Shown: positions 53,338 to 62,296, counted from the stretch's first letter. The stretch: DNA of 64,000 bases from an uncultured bacterium (GCA_947383005.1 CANDBT010000010.1:50185-114184), one strand, 5' to 3'. Notes: generated by a model from the letters alone, not told the origin. Program-made: numbers and translations.

Positions 53338-54264
53338 CTATGGCTCTTTTACCATACAGCGTATCAGATCGAAAAAATCGTTTTTGGAATAGCTGCTGTT
53401 CTGCCATTGCTTCTGATGGGCTGACAGTACAGAACAGATCTGATAGATATGAGGTAAGGAATAAAGCTTGCAAAGGCTCTTAAAGTCCATGCTGTTTTCC
53501 GCCTTTACAATCATCAGTTTTTGCAGCAACAGCTGTTCAAACAGGTAATAAAACATCTGCAGAGCCACCCAATAATGTGCCGAATGTACTTCATAGAAAT
53601 TTTCAGGGTCTTTCTCCCGGATCAGATGGAGTATTTGAAAAAATTCTTCTTTTTTCCGGGCCAGCATAAGGTTTTTGCAAGTTTCCAGTAATGCGGGATA
53701 GCAATCACCCATATTTTCAATGGCATGGGGACAAAAGTCACACAGATAAGCAGCAAACAGTAATTCTTCCCGAGCGATACCCTTTTTCAAGAAGTATGGT
53801 GATATCTCTTCTACGGATAAGGGGTCGAATGAAATAATATTGCAGCGGCTTTTTATTGTTTCAAGCAAAGCATCCTGGTTACAGAGAAAAATAAGGACAT
53901 TTGTGTGGTTCTTGTCTTCCAGTAATTTCAACAGCTTATTTTGTGCCTGGACATTCATGTTTTCCGCATTGCACACCAAAAAAAATTTTTTTCCCTTTAA
54001 CGCGGCAAGGGAACTCTTATCAAGGAGAGCAAGTACATCCTCTACCTTTATGGTATCCTGTTGCCTGTCAAGAAGGAAAAAGTCGGGGTTTTTATACAGT
54101 TCATCGCTGCCACATCCCATAAGCTGTGCAATGACATCCATTGCTGCCTGCCGCTTACCAAGCCCCCGTTTCCCCAGTAATATGAGTGGACCGGGATTTT
54201 GGGACCTGGCATAAGAATTAAGGTTAAGGAATGCCTCATCATTTCCTATAAAAGTTTTATCCAT
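53338..54264 (-). CDS. holB: Clamp-loader delta prime-like subunit
   Basis: 308 residues from ATG 54264. P-loop region LLGKRGLGKRQAAMD, FFLVCNAENMNVQAQNKLLK (sensor region, delta prime-like), and the conserved SRC in TIKSRCNII. The P-loop is imperfect, as is common in delta prime. The 5' end overlaps the YhaM-like gene by 8 bp, and dnaX follows 40 bp downstream, a clamp-loader operon. Confidence 0.85.
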   Translation of the reverse strand: MDKTFIGNDEAFLNLNSYARSQNPGPLILLGKRGLGKRQAAMDVIAQLMGCGSDELYKNPDFFLLDRQQDTIKVEDVLALLDKSSLAALKGKKFFLVCNAENMNVQAQNKLLKLLEDKNHTNVLIFLCNQDALLETIKSRCNIISFDPLSVEEISPYFLKKGIAREELLFAAYLCDFCPHAIENMGDCYPALLETCKNLMLARKKEEFFQILHLIREKDPENFYEVHSAHYWVALQMFYYLFEQLLLQKLMIVKAENSMDFKSLCKLYSLPHIYQICSVLSAHQKQWQNSSYSKNDFFDLIRCMVKEP

Positions 54265-55243
54265 TATCTGTATGCTCCTTTTGTATGTAAATATAATTAT
54301 TAAGCGCGGGATCAAATACTGAACCGCACTTGTCCTGATTGCTGAATAAAAAGTATTCAAGCCTGGAAACATCGCCTTGAAGCTGAATGGCATTTTTTAA
54401 AATAATAGCCTCCCGTATCATTGGTTTCCTGTCGGTACTCTCATATACGCAGCCGATTGTATGCATCAAAAGGCTTTCTTCCTCTTCTGTCAGGCTGAAT
54501 CCGTCATTCTGAGAGAGCGTCCGGTATAGATACTGCATCGTAAGTTCATGCAGGTTCAATGGGATTGATTCCGGGATGCGTTTCATTTCCGGAAACGGCT
54601 TTAACATGTTGACGGTTCCGATTGCGTGAAGCAGCCCTCCGGCAATAACAAGATCGCTGTTGTAAGGCAAGGAATAAGATGGGTTTAAATTGTATTTTTC
54701 CAGTGAATAAGCCATGTATTTTGCAAGACATGTGACGCTCACGCTGTATACCAAAAGCCCTCCGTTAAAGTTATGATGCCCTTTCAATGTTGCAGGGAGT
54801 GTTTCAAAATCAGGAATACTTGTAAAGATATGATGTAATAGATTACGGTAATTTTGTGACTTGACAGCTCCGATGTATTTATGGAGTAATTCCAAGTAGC
54901 TTTTTGTGTCCTTCTCAGATATGCCGTTAACGTAATCTGAATACAGGTATTCATCCAAAGGCGCCATATGGGTTATTATCAATTGATAAGATGCATCCTG
55001 GTTCTGAATCACCATTCCGTTAATCTGTACCACTTTTCCCATATAGCTTTCATATTCCGCTTCCATGTATTCTTCCCATATTGTGCCAAAAATTGTGCCG
55101 GTAGAATCCTGAAGCAAGACTTCTAAATATCTTTTTTTACTCTCACTTGTCTGTTTTTCAGTAATATTTCTTACATAAAAAGACGTTTCAATTGTCTTGG
55201 TAAAAAAATCAGATATTCCTGAAATATAGATGTTCTTTGACAT
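54257..55243 (-). CDS. YhaM-like OB/HD protein with altered metal site
   Basis: 328 residues. N-terminal OB-fold (EVLLQDSTGTIFGTIW, GKVVQINGMV). The second half resembles YhaM-type 3'-5' exoribonucleases: KGHHNFNGGLLVYSVSV matches HHxxxGGLLxHxxS but with Tyr for His, and VIAGGLLHAIGTVN stands where the family has LLHDIGK, so the metal-binding Asp is lost. It is probably a binding or regulatory homologue rather than a nuclease. It heads the clamp-loader operon; overlapped by delta prime. Confidence 0.75.
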   Translation of the reverse strand: MSKNIYISGISDFFTKTIETSFYVRNITEKQTSESKKRYLEVLLQDSTGTIFGTIWEEYMEAEYESYMGKVVQINGMVIQNQDASYQLIITHMAPLDEYLYSDYVNGISEKDTKSYLELLHKYIGAVKSQNYRNLLHHIFTSIPDFETLPATLKGHHNFNGGLLVYSVSVTCLAKYMAYSLEKYNLNPSYSLPYNSDLVIAGGLLHAIGTVNMLKPFPEMKRIPESIPLNLHELTMQYLYRTLSQNDGFSLTEEEESLLMHTIGCVYESTDRKPMIREAIILKNAIQLQGDVSRLEYFLFSNQDKCGSVFDPALNNYIYIQKEHTDNG

Positions 55244-55259
55244 AAGTTCCTCCTTTTTG

Positions 55260-56849
55260 TTAAACTGCCCGTTTTAAGACAGCACTGCTCGACAGCTCGT
55301 TTAGAAGCTGCTCATAATATTTCTCAATAAGCCTGTTCAGTTCCTCTGATTCAGGATAGGCATATGTAAGGGTGGGCTCTAATAAAGAGCTTTTTACCTT
55401 TAGAATCCTGTTGAAGTATATCTCTCCGCATCTTGCAAAAATTTCCGCCCGGCGGAAAAAATACTTTAAATTATACTTGCTGGAACCGTTCAGTTTCTTT
55501 GTTACTGCAGGATCAAAATTTTCCATTTCCTTTAAGAAAGCTGCCTTATATGTATTCACAATTGTATCAAAATCTACCTCAAGGGATAAATCGCCAAGCT
55601 GCTCATCCAGCATATGGAAATGTTCGTGTATGAACGAAGACGGGGTCTGTATGTCTACGCATAGATTGTGTATGCTCGGATAATACAGACCGCTGGCCTT
55701 GTGCTTCCCAAGTTTCCGGAAACGCAATGTTACATCCATGAATCTTGAACCGGAAAAATACTGTTTGTTGATTGCCTTGTACTCCTCTTCTATTTTGCCG
55801 ACTGCATCTAAGTCTACATCTTCATCATATTCTACATATCCGAAGTAGTCATGGAAGCCAGAACTATCCATTGCCTTCTGGATAGATAAAGGTATGTTCT
55901 TTTTGGTGATGTATGCTGTAGCAATCTTTTTGTGAAGGGATTCCCTGTGCTGAAATTCATTTTGTACATCATGAAATACATCAGCAACCTGATAAAACAG
56001 GTGAACCAGCTTAGGGTAAAGTGTGTAATCAGGGCTGTAGTAATATGGCGGAAGGTGTCCGTCCTTCCTGTTAGATCTTTTGAAAAGAAATTCCAATGGT
56101 ATGGCTTCCTTGTCATTAAGAAATCGAATTATCGGTGTATAGAGAGTGTGATCATTGATGTTTACGTTAAGTTCATCCAGCTCCTTTGAAAAAATATTTG
56201 ATATTAATGGGGAGATATCTTCCGAAATAATTGAGTAAAGACAATTACATACAGACATATGTGCCAAAAAATCAATGACATTAGCAATTCCTATGTTGTA
56301 ATCCGGATTTCTTCTCATATGATAAAATCTCATTTTTCTTTTTGAAGAGGAGCCGATGCCGCCGTAGAATTCAATTTTTTCAGGTCCTATTAACTCTACC
56401 CTTAATATATGGCTTGTTTTCAGCACTGCCGCTGCAATTTCTGCGCCACCATGTTCTTCAGGACTGGGAAATGAAAAGGATAATTTATCCTTATATATTC
56501 CAGCAAGATCACATAAAAAGGGGATTCCCTGAGTAGCCAGGGAATCCTCGTTCTTAATTTTGCATAGTTTTGCCTGAATGAATTTCCCTATGACCTTAAT
56601 GATATTGCCATAGTGTGATTCAGAGTAATAATCGACCATAGGGAAAGACAGGTTCAGGAAACTGTGCATATTCAATTTTGGGAGCATAGCTTTGTAAGTA
56701 CTTTCCCTTTTAAGGCTGATTATACGGTTGCCTTCGAGAAAATCGGTATTCCTTGAGAATGATTCTGAATCCGGTATTCCTGGTGGAAAGTATACACCCA
56801 TTTGATAAAGTATTTCGTCGGTAATTAGTTGACTTTGTTTTTTCTTCAT
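55260..56849 (-). CDS. HEHFH-motif protein, putative zinc metallopeptidase
   Basis: 529 residues from ATG 56849 (AAAGGAGG). The motif FIHEHFHMLDEQLG near residue 430 fits HExxH zinc peptidases. The N-terminal 400 residues are unassigned alpha/beta. No signal peptide. It resembles in kind the peptidase-like domains in large plasmid and phage proteins. It contains a parS-like palindrome in its coding sequence. Confidence 0.6.
   Translation of the reverse strand: MKKKQSQLITDEILYQMGVYFPPGIPDSESFSRNTDFLEGNRIISLKRESTYKAMLPKLNMHSFLNLSFPMVDYYSESHYGNIIKVIGKFIQAKLCKIKNEDSLATQGIPFLCDLAGIYKDKLSFSFPSPEEHGGAEIAAAVLKTSHILRVELIGPEKIEFYGGIGSSSKRKMRFYHMRRNPDYNIGIANVIDFLAHMSVCNCLYSIISEDISPLISNIFSKELDELNVNINDHTLYTPIIRFLNDKEAIPLEFLFKRSNRKDGHLPPYYYSPDYTLYPKLVHLFYQVADVFHDVQNEFQHRESLHKKIATAYITKKNIPLSIQKAMDSSGFHDYFGYVEYDEDVDLDAVGKIEEEYKAINKQYFSGSRFMDVTLRFRKLGKHKASGLYYPSIHNLCVDIQTPSSFIHEHFHMLDEQLGDLSLEVDFDTIVNTYKAAFLKEMENFDPAVTKKLNGSSKYNLKYFFRRAEIFARCGEIYFNRILKVKSSLLEPTLTYAYPESEELNRLIEKYYEQLLNELSSSAVLKRAV
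55443..55457. promoter_or_regulatory. parS-like palindrome inside a gene
   Basis: TTCCGCCCGGCGGAA within the coding region of the HEHFH protein, 1.6 kb from the downstream pair. Confidence 0.7.
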
Positions 56850-56895
56850 TTTAAATCCTCCTTTTATTAAAGATAGCCGCTGAATATACACGGCA

Positions 56896-56922
56896 AAATA
56901 AAAAAGGACATCAAAGATGTCC
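56896..56922 (-). terminator. Terminator between primase-like gene and HEHFH gene
   Basis: Minus strand GGACATC, loop TTT, GATGTCC then TTTTTTATTTT; strong 7-bp stem with U-tract in the leader of the downstream gene. Confidence 0.85.
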
Positions 56923-57050
56923 TCATAATAGTGAATAAGACCTATTGCTAGGAATTAAGTAAACGGACTGCGTGCTGCAGAACCATAAATAAAAAATGTT
57001 TTATACAGTATAACAAATCAAAGGCGGCATGACAAGAAAAAAGTCAAAAA

Positions 57051-57114
57051 TTCCGCCGGGCGGAAAAATTGTGAAAAATTAAGAGGTTTACATGAAAAAT
57101 TCCGCCCGGCGGAA
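57051..57114. promoter_or_regulatory. Two parS-like palindromes downstream of the primase-like gene
   Basis: TTCCGCCGGGCGGAA (57051-57065) and TTCCGCCCGGCGGAA (57100-57114), 49 bp apart, each flanked by runs of A/T. Confidence 0.8.
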
Positions 57115-57147
57115 TTTTTGAAAAAATAATACAGGCATATAGCAAAA

Positions 57148-58377
57148 CTATACACCTGTATTTTCCTTGACCAATTCGTAATTCGGACGGATATTGATTG
57201 AAAGGATATCGTCCAACCCTTTACCAAAGCCCGGATTCCAAAAAGCGACTCCTATATGGAAGTCCTGCAAAGACAGGAATTCTATGATTTTGTATTCATA
57301 CATCAGGACGGACTGATTAATATACTTGTCAGAATCATATGCAATAATCAGAATCCGGCAGCCGCGCGATTTTAGGTAATCCAGTACAGTAAAACCGTTT
57401 TCAGATTGCTCTAACAATTTGCTAAATGAATTTACCCCGGGGATTGATATCACGGGAATGCGGAGAATGTGGTTGGCATAGATAGCCTTTTTTTCTCCTT
57501 CCGTAATATAGCAGACAGTGTAATCATCAAGTGCGGGATTGTCGTACAATCCGATATGGCTTCCTGAACGGCAGCCGTTTATGTATGCGTTTGCTAATGC
57601 GCCGGTTGTCGTTTTGGTTTCAAAGTAAGAAGAAAAATTATTGTACTTGTTCTTTTCCTTTCCCGAATCATCAACCTGTGGATGATCCAGGCGTATCCTG
57701 AGTCTGTATAGGCAGTGGTTGTGATCGTATAGCGGAATTAAAATGCCGGATGTACCTGAAAAAGTCCATTTTCCGTCTTGCTTTTGATAAAAACCAGGCA
57801 CACCTTTTACGGAACCAAATTCATGGATCAGTTCCAGTGTAATGCGCTCCCTGTCATATGCGTTGTAATGGGAACTGTTGTTTATCGGAAGGGAGCGCAG
57901 CATGGAACGCTGTATCAGTTCTATTGGCCAGCCTTCCTTTGCCAGATACCGTACATGCATCTTGTTTAAGTGCAGATGCTTTAAAAAAGAGCGGTATATA
58001 AGGTCGAGCTCATGGTTTGGCTTTGCCGGAACTGATAAAGTGTCACCAGCCATGCGGTTTTCGGACTGATCCGAAGGAATCTGCTTAGGACGTTCCTTTC
58101 GCGGGCGCCGCTGATTGTATCCGCTGTTCTGAAGCAGCCATTCGTCACGGTCGGCATCATATTGTTCGCGGTCTTTGTAAAGACAGGAACCGTCAGTTGT
58201 TTGTTTTATATAGACGTACTCCCTGTTGTTTACCGGACTTATAATGTCTATGCCTGAAAGAATTCTTCGGCAGTAGTAGAGCTGTGTGGACGGACTTGCT
58301 TCCTGAATGGAGCACCAGTCGGGTTTTCCACAGATTGGGCAAGGTTCTCTTTTGGAGACGTTACGAAAATTTGACAT
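57148..58377 (-). CDS. TOPRIM primase-like protein with N-terminal zinc motif
   Basis: 409 residues. An N-terminal CPICGKPDWC...YYC zinc ribbon as in DnaG-type and DUF3854 proteins, a linker, then a TOPRIM domain with CYITEGEKKAIYANHIL (Glu of motif I), ILIIAYDSDKYI (DxD of motif II) and GFGKGLDDILS. It is probably a primase or primase-like DNA-processing enzyme, completing the plasmid replisome. It is transcribed divergently from parAB, with parS sites on both sides. Confidence 0.8.
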   Translation of the reverse strand: MSNFRNVSKREPCPICGKPDWCSIQEASPSTQLYYCRRILSGIDIISPVNNREYVYIKQTTDGSCLYKDREQYDADRDEWLLQNSGYNQRRPRKERPKQIPSDQSENRMAGDTLSVPAKPNHELDLIYRSFLKHLHLNKMHVRYLAKEGWPIELIQRSMLRSLPINNSSHYNAYDRERITLELIHEFGSVKGVPGFYQKQDGKWTFSGTSGILIPLYDHNHCLYRLRIRLDHPQVDDSGKEKNKYNNFSSYFETKTTTGALANAYINGCRSGSHIGLYDNPALDDYTVCYITEGEKKAIYANHILRIPVISIPGVNSFSKLLEQSENGFTVLDYLKSRGCRILIIAYDSDKYINQSVLMYEYKIIEFLSLQDFHIGVAFWNPGFGKGLDDILSINIRPNYELVKENTGV

Positions 58378-58548
58378 TTCATCCTCCTTTCACGATTGCC
58401 GATAAGCAGTCGTTGGACAATGCAATTTGCCTGTCCTGATTAGAATCAACCTGTGATTCACGTGCGGCATATGTGCGCAGAAAAAGGCACGAACAGGCAA
58501 AAGCCTGATAATGCCCCTGGTTAAAAAATAAAATAGCCAATAGTGAAA

Positions 58549-58577
58549 GTATAATACAATTGTTTTATTGTGTGCAA
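58549..58577 (-). promoter_or_regulatory. Promoter of the primase-like gene
   Basis: Minus strand -35 TTGCAC (58577-58572), 17-bp spacer, -10 TATACT (58554-58549). A parS-like site lies 20 bp upstream of the -35, so ParB spreading could repress it. Confidence 0.65.
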
Positions 58578-58597
58578 TAAATGGTTTTCTTTTAAAA

Positions 58598-58751
58598 TTC
58601 CGCCGGGCGGAAAAATTGGTATAATAATTCATGAAAGTGTGCAGATTTTTGAACTATGGGACAAACATATCTTTTTTAGTTAAAAAATTCCGCCCAGCGG
58701 AATTTTTAGGAAAATTTACGATTAGGATATTGATTTTTCCGCCCGGCGGAA
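58598..58751. promoter_or_regulatory. Three parS-like palindromes upstream of parAB
   Basis: TTCCGCCGGGCGGAA (58598-58612), TTCCGCCCAGCGGAA (58688-58702, one base different at the centre) and TTCCGCCCGGCGGAA (58737-58751). Intervals are 90 and 49 bp; the 49-bp interval recurs in the pair at 57051. Probable centromere. Confidence 0.85.
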
Positions 58752-58768
58752 AAATAATCAGAGAAAAC

Positions 58769-58797
58769 TTGATTAATTAAAAAAAATCTAGTATCAT
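58769..58797 (+). promoter_or_regulatory. parAB promoter
   Basis: -35 TTGATT (58769-58774), 17-bp spacer, -10 TATCAT (58792-58797), 18 bp after a parS-like site; autoregulation by ParB is likely. Confidence 0.7.
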
Positions 58798-58868
58798 AAA
58801 AAATGATATGGGAAAGAAAAAAGTGACATAGGAGAAAATGATGCAGCACTCAGCAGGAAGGAGATAAT

Positions 58869-59891
58869 ATGTCAGAGAAAACTTGGAAGGAAAAAATGGA
58901 GGCTCTGCTAAAACAGAAGAAGTGGGATATGAAAGACTGGCATAGGGCATTGGGGCTGAATCAGTGGCAGCTGGAGAACCTGATGGCTATGGATACGACT
59001 CAGCTGGATCCGGAAAGCCTTCAGAATATCTATGATGACACAAAGGCGGCAAAACTGGATAAGAAGATGATGAGATTCGAATCGCCGGTTATAATTGTTG
59101 TATGGACACATAAGGGAGGAACGGGAAAATCTACGACAGCAATGAATATGTCGTATGAGCTTTCGCGGAGAGGTTATAACGTGCTTGGCATCGACATTGA
59201 CAGCCAATCGGACATGTCGAGTGTCCTTTATCCCAATTATCTCGAACAGCCCGATGTCAGCTTCTATGAGGCTTTCTCCATGCATGACGACTTTATGGAA
59301 CCGGGATATATAAGGCATACCGAGTATGTGAATTTAGACATTATACCGGGTTCGGCAAAGTGCGAAGGTCTGGAAGGGCAGCTTGGTGTACTGGATCAAA
59401 ACATAAGAGGCCGTATATGGGAGAAATGCCTGAGAACCATACGGAAGGACAACTACTACGATTTTATATTTGTGGATATGGATAAAACGGCAGGGCTGAT
59501 GAACCTTGCAGCGCTGGCAGAGGCTGATTTTGTATTGTCTCCTCTGGAACCTGCTATTTTTGCAGTGAAAGCCGTTCCGCCGGTTTTGGCCCAGGTGGAG
59601 GAAGTGCGCAAGAATAATCCTAAACTGAAAATTTTGGGGTTTCTGTACAATAAAGTGGATATGCGTAAAAAGAGATCTTTACCCGAATCTCTCGAACTGG
59701 TGGAGGAGATAGCGCCGGGACTGGCTTTCAAGAGTTTCATAAAAAACGATGCCAATATTGACAATTCGCAGCGGGAACATTATCCGCTTGGGGTTTATAA
59801 TAGAAGCTGCGCGGCAAATAAACAGATGATGGAAGTTGCAGATGAATTGCTGGAGAAAGTTAAAGAAAAATCAGATAAGGTGGTGAGGTAA
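58869..59891 (+). CDS. parA: ParA-family partition ATPase
   Basis: 340 residues. An N-terminal 70 residues with a HTH-like segment (WHRALGLNQWQLENLMAMDT), then the deviant Walker A HKGGTGKST at 81-89, GIDIDSQSDMSS (motif A prime), FIFVDMDKTAGLM (Walker B) and later PLGVYNRSCAANK. Standard plasmid ParA that moves DNA by ATP-dependent binding to the nucleoid; the N-terminal HTH is the type that also autoregulates the operon. Confidence 0.96.
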   Translation: MSEKTWKEKMEALLKQKKWDMKDWHRALGLNQWQLENLMAMDTTQLDPESLQNIYDDTKAAKLDKKMMRFESPVIIVVWTHKGGTGKSTTAMNMSYELSRRGYNVLGIDIDSQSDMSSVLYPNYLEQPDVSFYEAFSMHDDFMEPGYIRHTEYVNLDIIPGSAKCEGLEGQLGVLDQNIRGRIWEKCLRTIRKDNYYDFIFVDMDKTAGLMNLAALAEADFVLSPLEPAIFAVKAVPPVLAQVEEVRKNNPKLKILGFLYNKVDMRKKRSLPESLELVEEIAPGLAFKSFIKNDANIDNSQREHYPLGVYNRSCAANKQMMEVADELLEKVKEKSDKVVR

Positions 59892-60836
59892 ATGGCTGGC
59901 AAGAAAGGAAGTGTGAATAACGCTGATTTTTTAAGGCGTGTATCTGCAAATGCGCAATCGGCAACGCAGGATGTTTCAAAGACAATGGAAAAAATAGGAC
60001 TGGGTGAGATTGCGGAAAAGGGAAAAAAGAAGATAACTCATGTTGATGTTTACAAAATGGTGGATGCTCCGGAAGAATGGAACAAGTATCCGAGATTGAA
60101 AGATACCCAGATAGAGAAATATCTTGAACTGAAGATGTCGATTTATGAAAAGGGCATCGAGGAACCTCTTATTTTGTGGGAAAGATCAGACGGTAAATAT
60201 ATGATACTGGCCGGACACAACAGGCATGATATCAGCTGTGAAATCATACAGGAGTGCCGTGAGGAGCCGGGATTTGAAGAGGAAAAGTATCGCTATCCGG
60301 CCTGCATCGTATATGCGGCGGACGAACTGAGTGAGGACCAGGCCAGGGGCGTTATAGATGATACAAACCTTTACCGGGACTTTTCAAAACTTCCGCAGAA
60401 AGTGAAAATAGAAATCATCAAATCGAGAATGGATGTTTACAAAAGAAGGCGGTACAGCAAAGGCGAAAGGATAGATCAGCTTGCAAAGGAGCTGGGGATC
60501 AAGAAAACGGCAATTTATGAAAATCTGTCGATCAGTGAGAATGTCTATGCACCATTACAGGAACTGTACTATGATGGGAAACTGAAGAGAAAAGCGATAT
60601 TAAAGTTTACATACTTTGATGGCGATACCCAACAGTGGGTATATGACAATTTCAAGGACCAGATAACGGAGGCAAAGGTGAATGCCCTGAAAAAGAATAT
60701 GAATCGAGATGCTATCGCAAACGTATTTAATGCGGAAGCACAGGGCATTAAGAAGCTGACCGTAGAGATACCTGCAGACCGTGTAGAGGAATTCAGGGGA
60801 ATGCTTGAAGAGTGGCTGATAAAGGTCGGAAAATAG
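59892..60836 (+). CDS. parB: ParB-family partition protein
   Basis: 314 residues, one base after parA. N-terminal ParB/Srx region with CTP-binding type motif GHNRH at 108-112 (variation on GERRxxA), KLPQKVKIEII, a central HTH (LAKELGIKKTAIYENLSISEN) and a C-terminal dimerisation end (VEIPADRVEEFRGMLEEWL). It should bind the TTCCGCCnGGCGGAA palindromes flanking it and spread. Confidence 0.94.
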   Translation: MAGKKGSVNNADFLRRVSANAQSATQDVSKTMEKIGLGEIAEKGKKKITHVDVYKMVDAPEEWNKYPRLKDTQIEKYLELKMSIYEKGIEEPLILWERSDGKYMILAGHNRHDISCEIIQECREEPGFEEEKYRYPACIVYAADELSEDQARGVIDDTNLYRDFSKLPQKVKIEIIKSRMDVYKRRRYSKGERIDQLAKELGIKKTAIYENLSISENVYAPLQELYYDGKLKRKAILKFTYFDGDTQQWVYDNFKDQITEAKVNALKKNMNRDAIANVFNAEAQGIKKLTVEIPADRVEEFRGMLEEWLIKVGK

Positions 60837-60863
60837 AATAAAGGAAATTTATAGAATTGGTAA

Positions 60864-60902
60864 AAGGATACCGGAGTTATGAAACTTCGGCATCCTTTTT
60901 TT
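60864..60902 (+). terminator. Terminator of parAB
   Basis: AAGGATACCGGAGTT...AACTTCGGCATCCTT (two mismatches), followed by TTTTTT. Overlaps the 3' end of the convergent gene. Confidence 0.85.
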
Positions 60903-61212
60903 GTAACGGCATAGGGAACTGTTCGGGCGTTGCAAATGAGCTTATATAGAACTCATCCTTGCAGATCAGGTCAAGATACTTGCTTATTGGGAAACGTGAT
61001 TTCCTGCCGGAGTATCCTGACTTGCGCATGTGGTAGTTTGTCATGTCCATTAGGTACTCTATGTCATCTTCTTGATACGGATATTCTGTATATAGAATTT
61101 GGCACAGCATACATAGGGTCTCCGGTTTGCAGTGGTAAAACCCGGACTTATTGAGAATTACACGTTCTAATAGCCTTAAATATTCGGCATATAGGAATTG
61201 GGGAGCTGCCAT
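60877..61212 (-). CDS. Small protein of unknown function
   Basis: 111 residues from ATG 61212 (AAAGGCGG before it). Cytoplasmic, helical, with CKPETLCMLCQILYTEYPYQ and RKSGYSGRKSRFPISKY; three clustered Cys. No family recognised. Convergent with parAB. Confidence 0.6.
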   Translation of the reverse strand: MAAPQFLYAEYLRLLERVILNKSGFYHCKPETLCMLCQILYTEYPYQEDDIEYLMDMTNYHMRKSGYSGRKSRFPISKYLDLICKDEFYISSFATPEQFPMPLQKKDAEVS

Positions 61213-61331
61213 ATAATCACCGCCTTTGTAATACTTTAATTTGATTAAATTATATAACAAATATTTCAAAAAATCAATATACTGTATTACGCATAAAAAT
61301 TAAAAACAGTGAAAATGCAAGAGAAAATCAA

Positions 61332-61441
61332 GTAATACATAGTAATGTAATACATCTTTTTGAGATAAAATTGAAAAATATTTCACTAAAAATACTATGT
61401 AATGTATTACATATTGAAAAAGAGCAAGAATGGTGTATAAT
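61332..61441 (+). promoter_or_regulatory. Operators and promoter of the coiled-coil protein gene
   Basis: Promoter -35 TTGAAA (61414-61419), 16 bp, -10 TATAAT (61436-61441). Upstream: GTAATACAT at 61332-61340 and 61347-61355, and palindrome ATGTAAT-GT-ATTACAT (61397-61412) touching the -35. Repeated half-sites suggest autorepression by the encoded DNA-binding protein. Confidence 0.7.
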
Positions 61442-61471
61442 AAAAGAAAAAGAGTCTGGGAGGATATAGGC

Positions 61472-62296
61472 ATGTCAGGTACTGAGAAAAAAGCAAAGGC
61501 TCCAACGCCGTTTCGCATAGAGCAGGAAACTGCGGATAGGTTTCGGGAGGCAGCGAAGGCGTTTTCAAATCAGGATGCTGCACTGAATGCATTGTTGGCA
61601 GCCTTTGAAAGAGAAAAGATACAGGAAGCAAATCCGCAGTTTTCAGAAGATATGAATGCATTTGAAAAATATCAAAGGTGTTTGTCGGCAAAATTTGCCG
61701 ATGTGCTAAAAGCACTGTCGACGGCGGATGACAGAGCAAGGGTGGATGTACAGAAACTTCTGGACTCCAAGGATGCTATGATCACCGAGCTGCAGGAAGC
61801 CTTAGAGGGTGCCAGGAAGCATAAGCAGACATATGAAGAATTGTATAATGGGGCGGAAAAAGAGAAAAAGGCGATTGAGACCAGCCTGCATAATGAACAG
61901 ATGGAAACAGAAAGACTAAGGAAGGAAATGCAGGAAAAGGCGGATCAGCATGCCTCTATATTGTCTGATAAGGAAAGACTGAATGATATTTTGAGCCAGA
62001 ATGTATCAGAACTTCAGGCAAAAATAAGTGAGTATCAGGAATACCCGAAGCAGATGCAGGAGAGAGATGTCCAGATTAAGGAGCTTAATATAAAAGTGCA
62101 GGAACTTGAAAGTCGGATAAAAGATTCAGAATATCAGCATAAGGTGGAATTGCTGGATATTGAAAGAAAGCATGAGAAGGAAAAAGCTGATATAAAAGCG
62201 CAGTTCGATGAAAAACAGGAGGCTCTTAGGGAAAAATATGAGAAGGAGATAGAGAAATTAAGGCAAAAATTGGAGGAAAGCCAAAAGAAGGGATAG
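61472..62296 (+). CDS. Ribbon-helix-helix-like, long coiled-coil protein (plasmid stability type)
   Basis: 274 residues from ATG 61472 (GGGAGG upstream). Residues 10-45 (PTPFRIEQETADRFREAAK, NQDAALNALLAAF) look like a small DNA-binding domain of RHH type. The remaining 200 residues are an almost unbroken coiled coil. KfrA-like proteins with this architecture organise plasmids near partition loci. Its strong operators fit autoregulation. Confidence 0.65.
   Translation: MSGTEKKAKAPTPFRIEQETADRFREAAKAFSNQDAALNALLAAFEREKIQEANPQFSEDMNAFEKYQRCLSAKFADVLKALSTADDRARVDVQKLLDSKDAMITELQEALEGARKHKQTYEELYNGAEKEKKAIETSLHNEQMETERLRKEMQEKADQHASILSDKERLNDILSQNVSELQAKISEYQEYPKQMQERDVQIKELNIKVQELESRIKDSEYQHKVELLDIERKHEKEKADIKAQFDEKQEALREKYEKEIEKLRQKLEESQKKG

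Larger units (their letters stand above)
58378..58868. other. Divergent control/centromere region
   Basis: Non-coding. Contains promoters for the primase-like gene (58549-58577) and parAB (58769-58797) and three parS-like palindromes (58598-58751). Confidence 0.75.
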
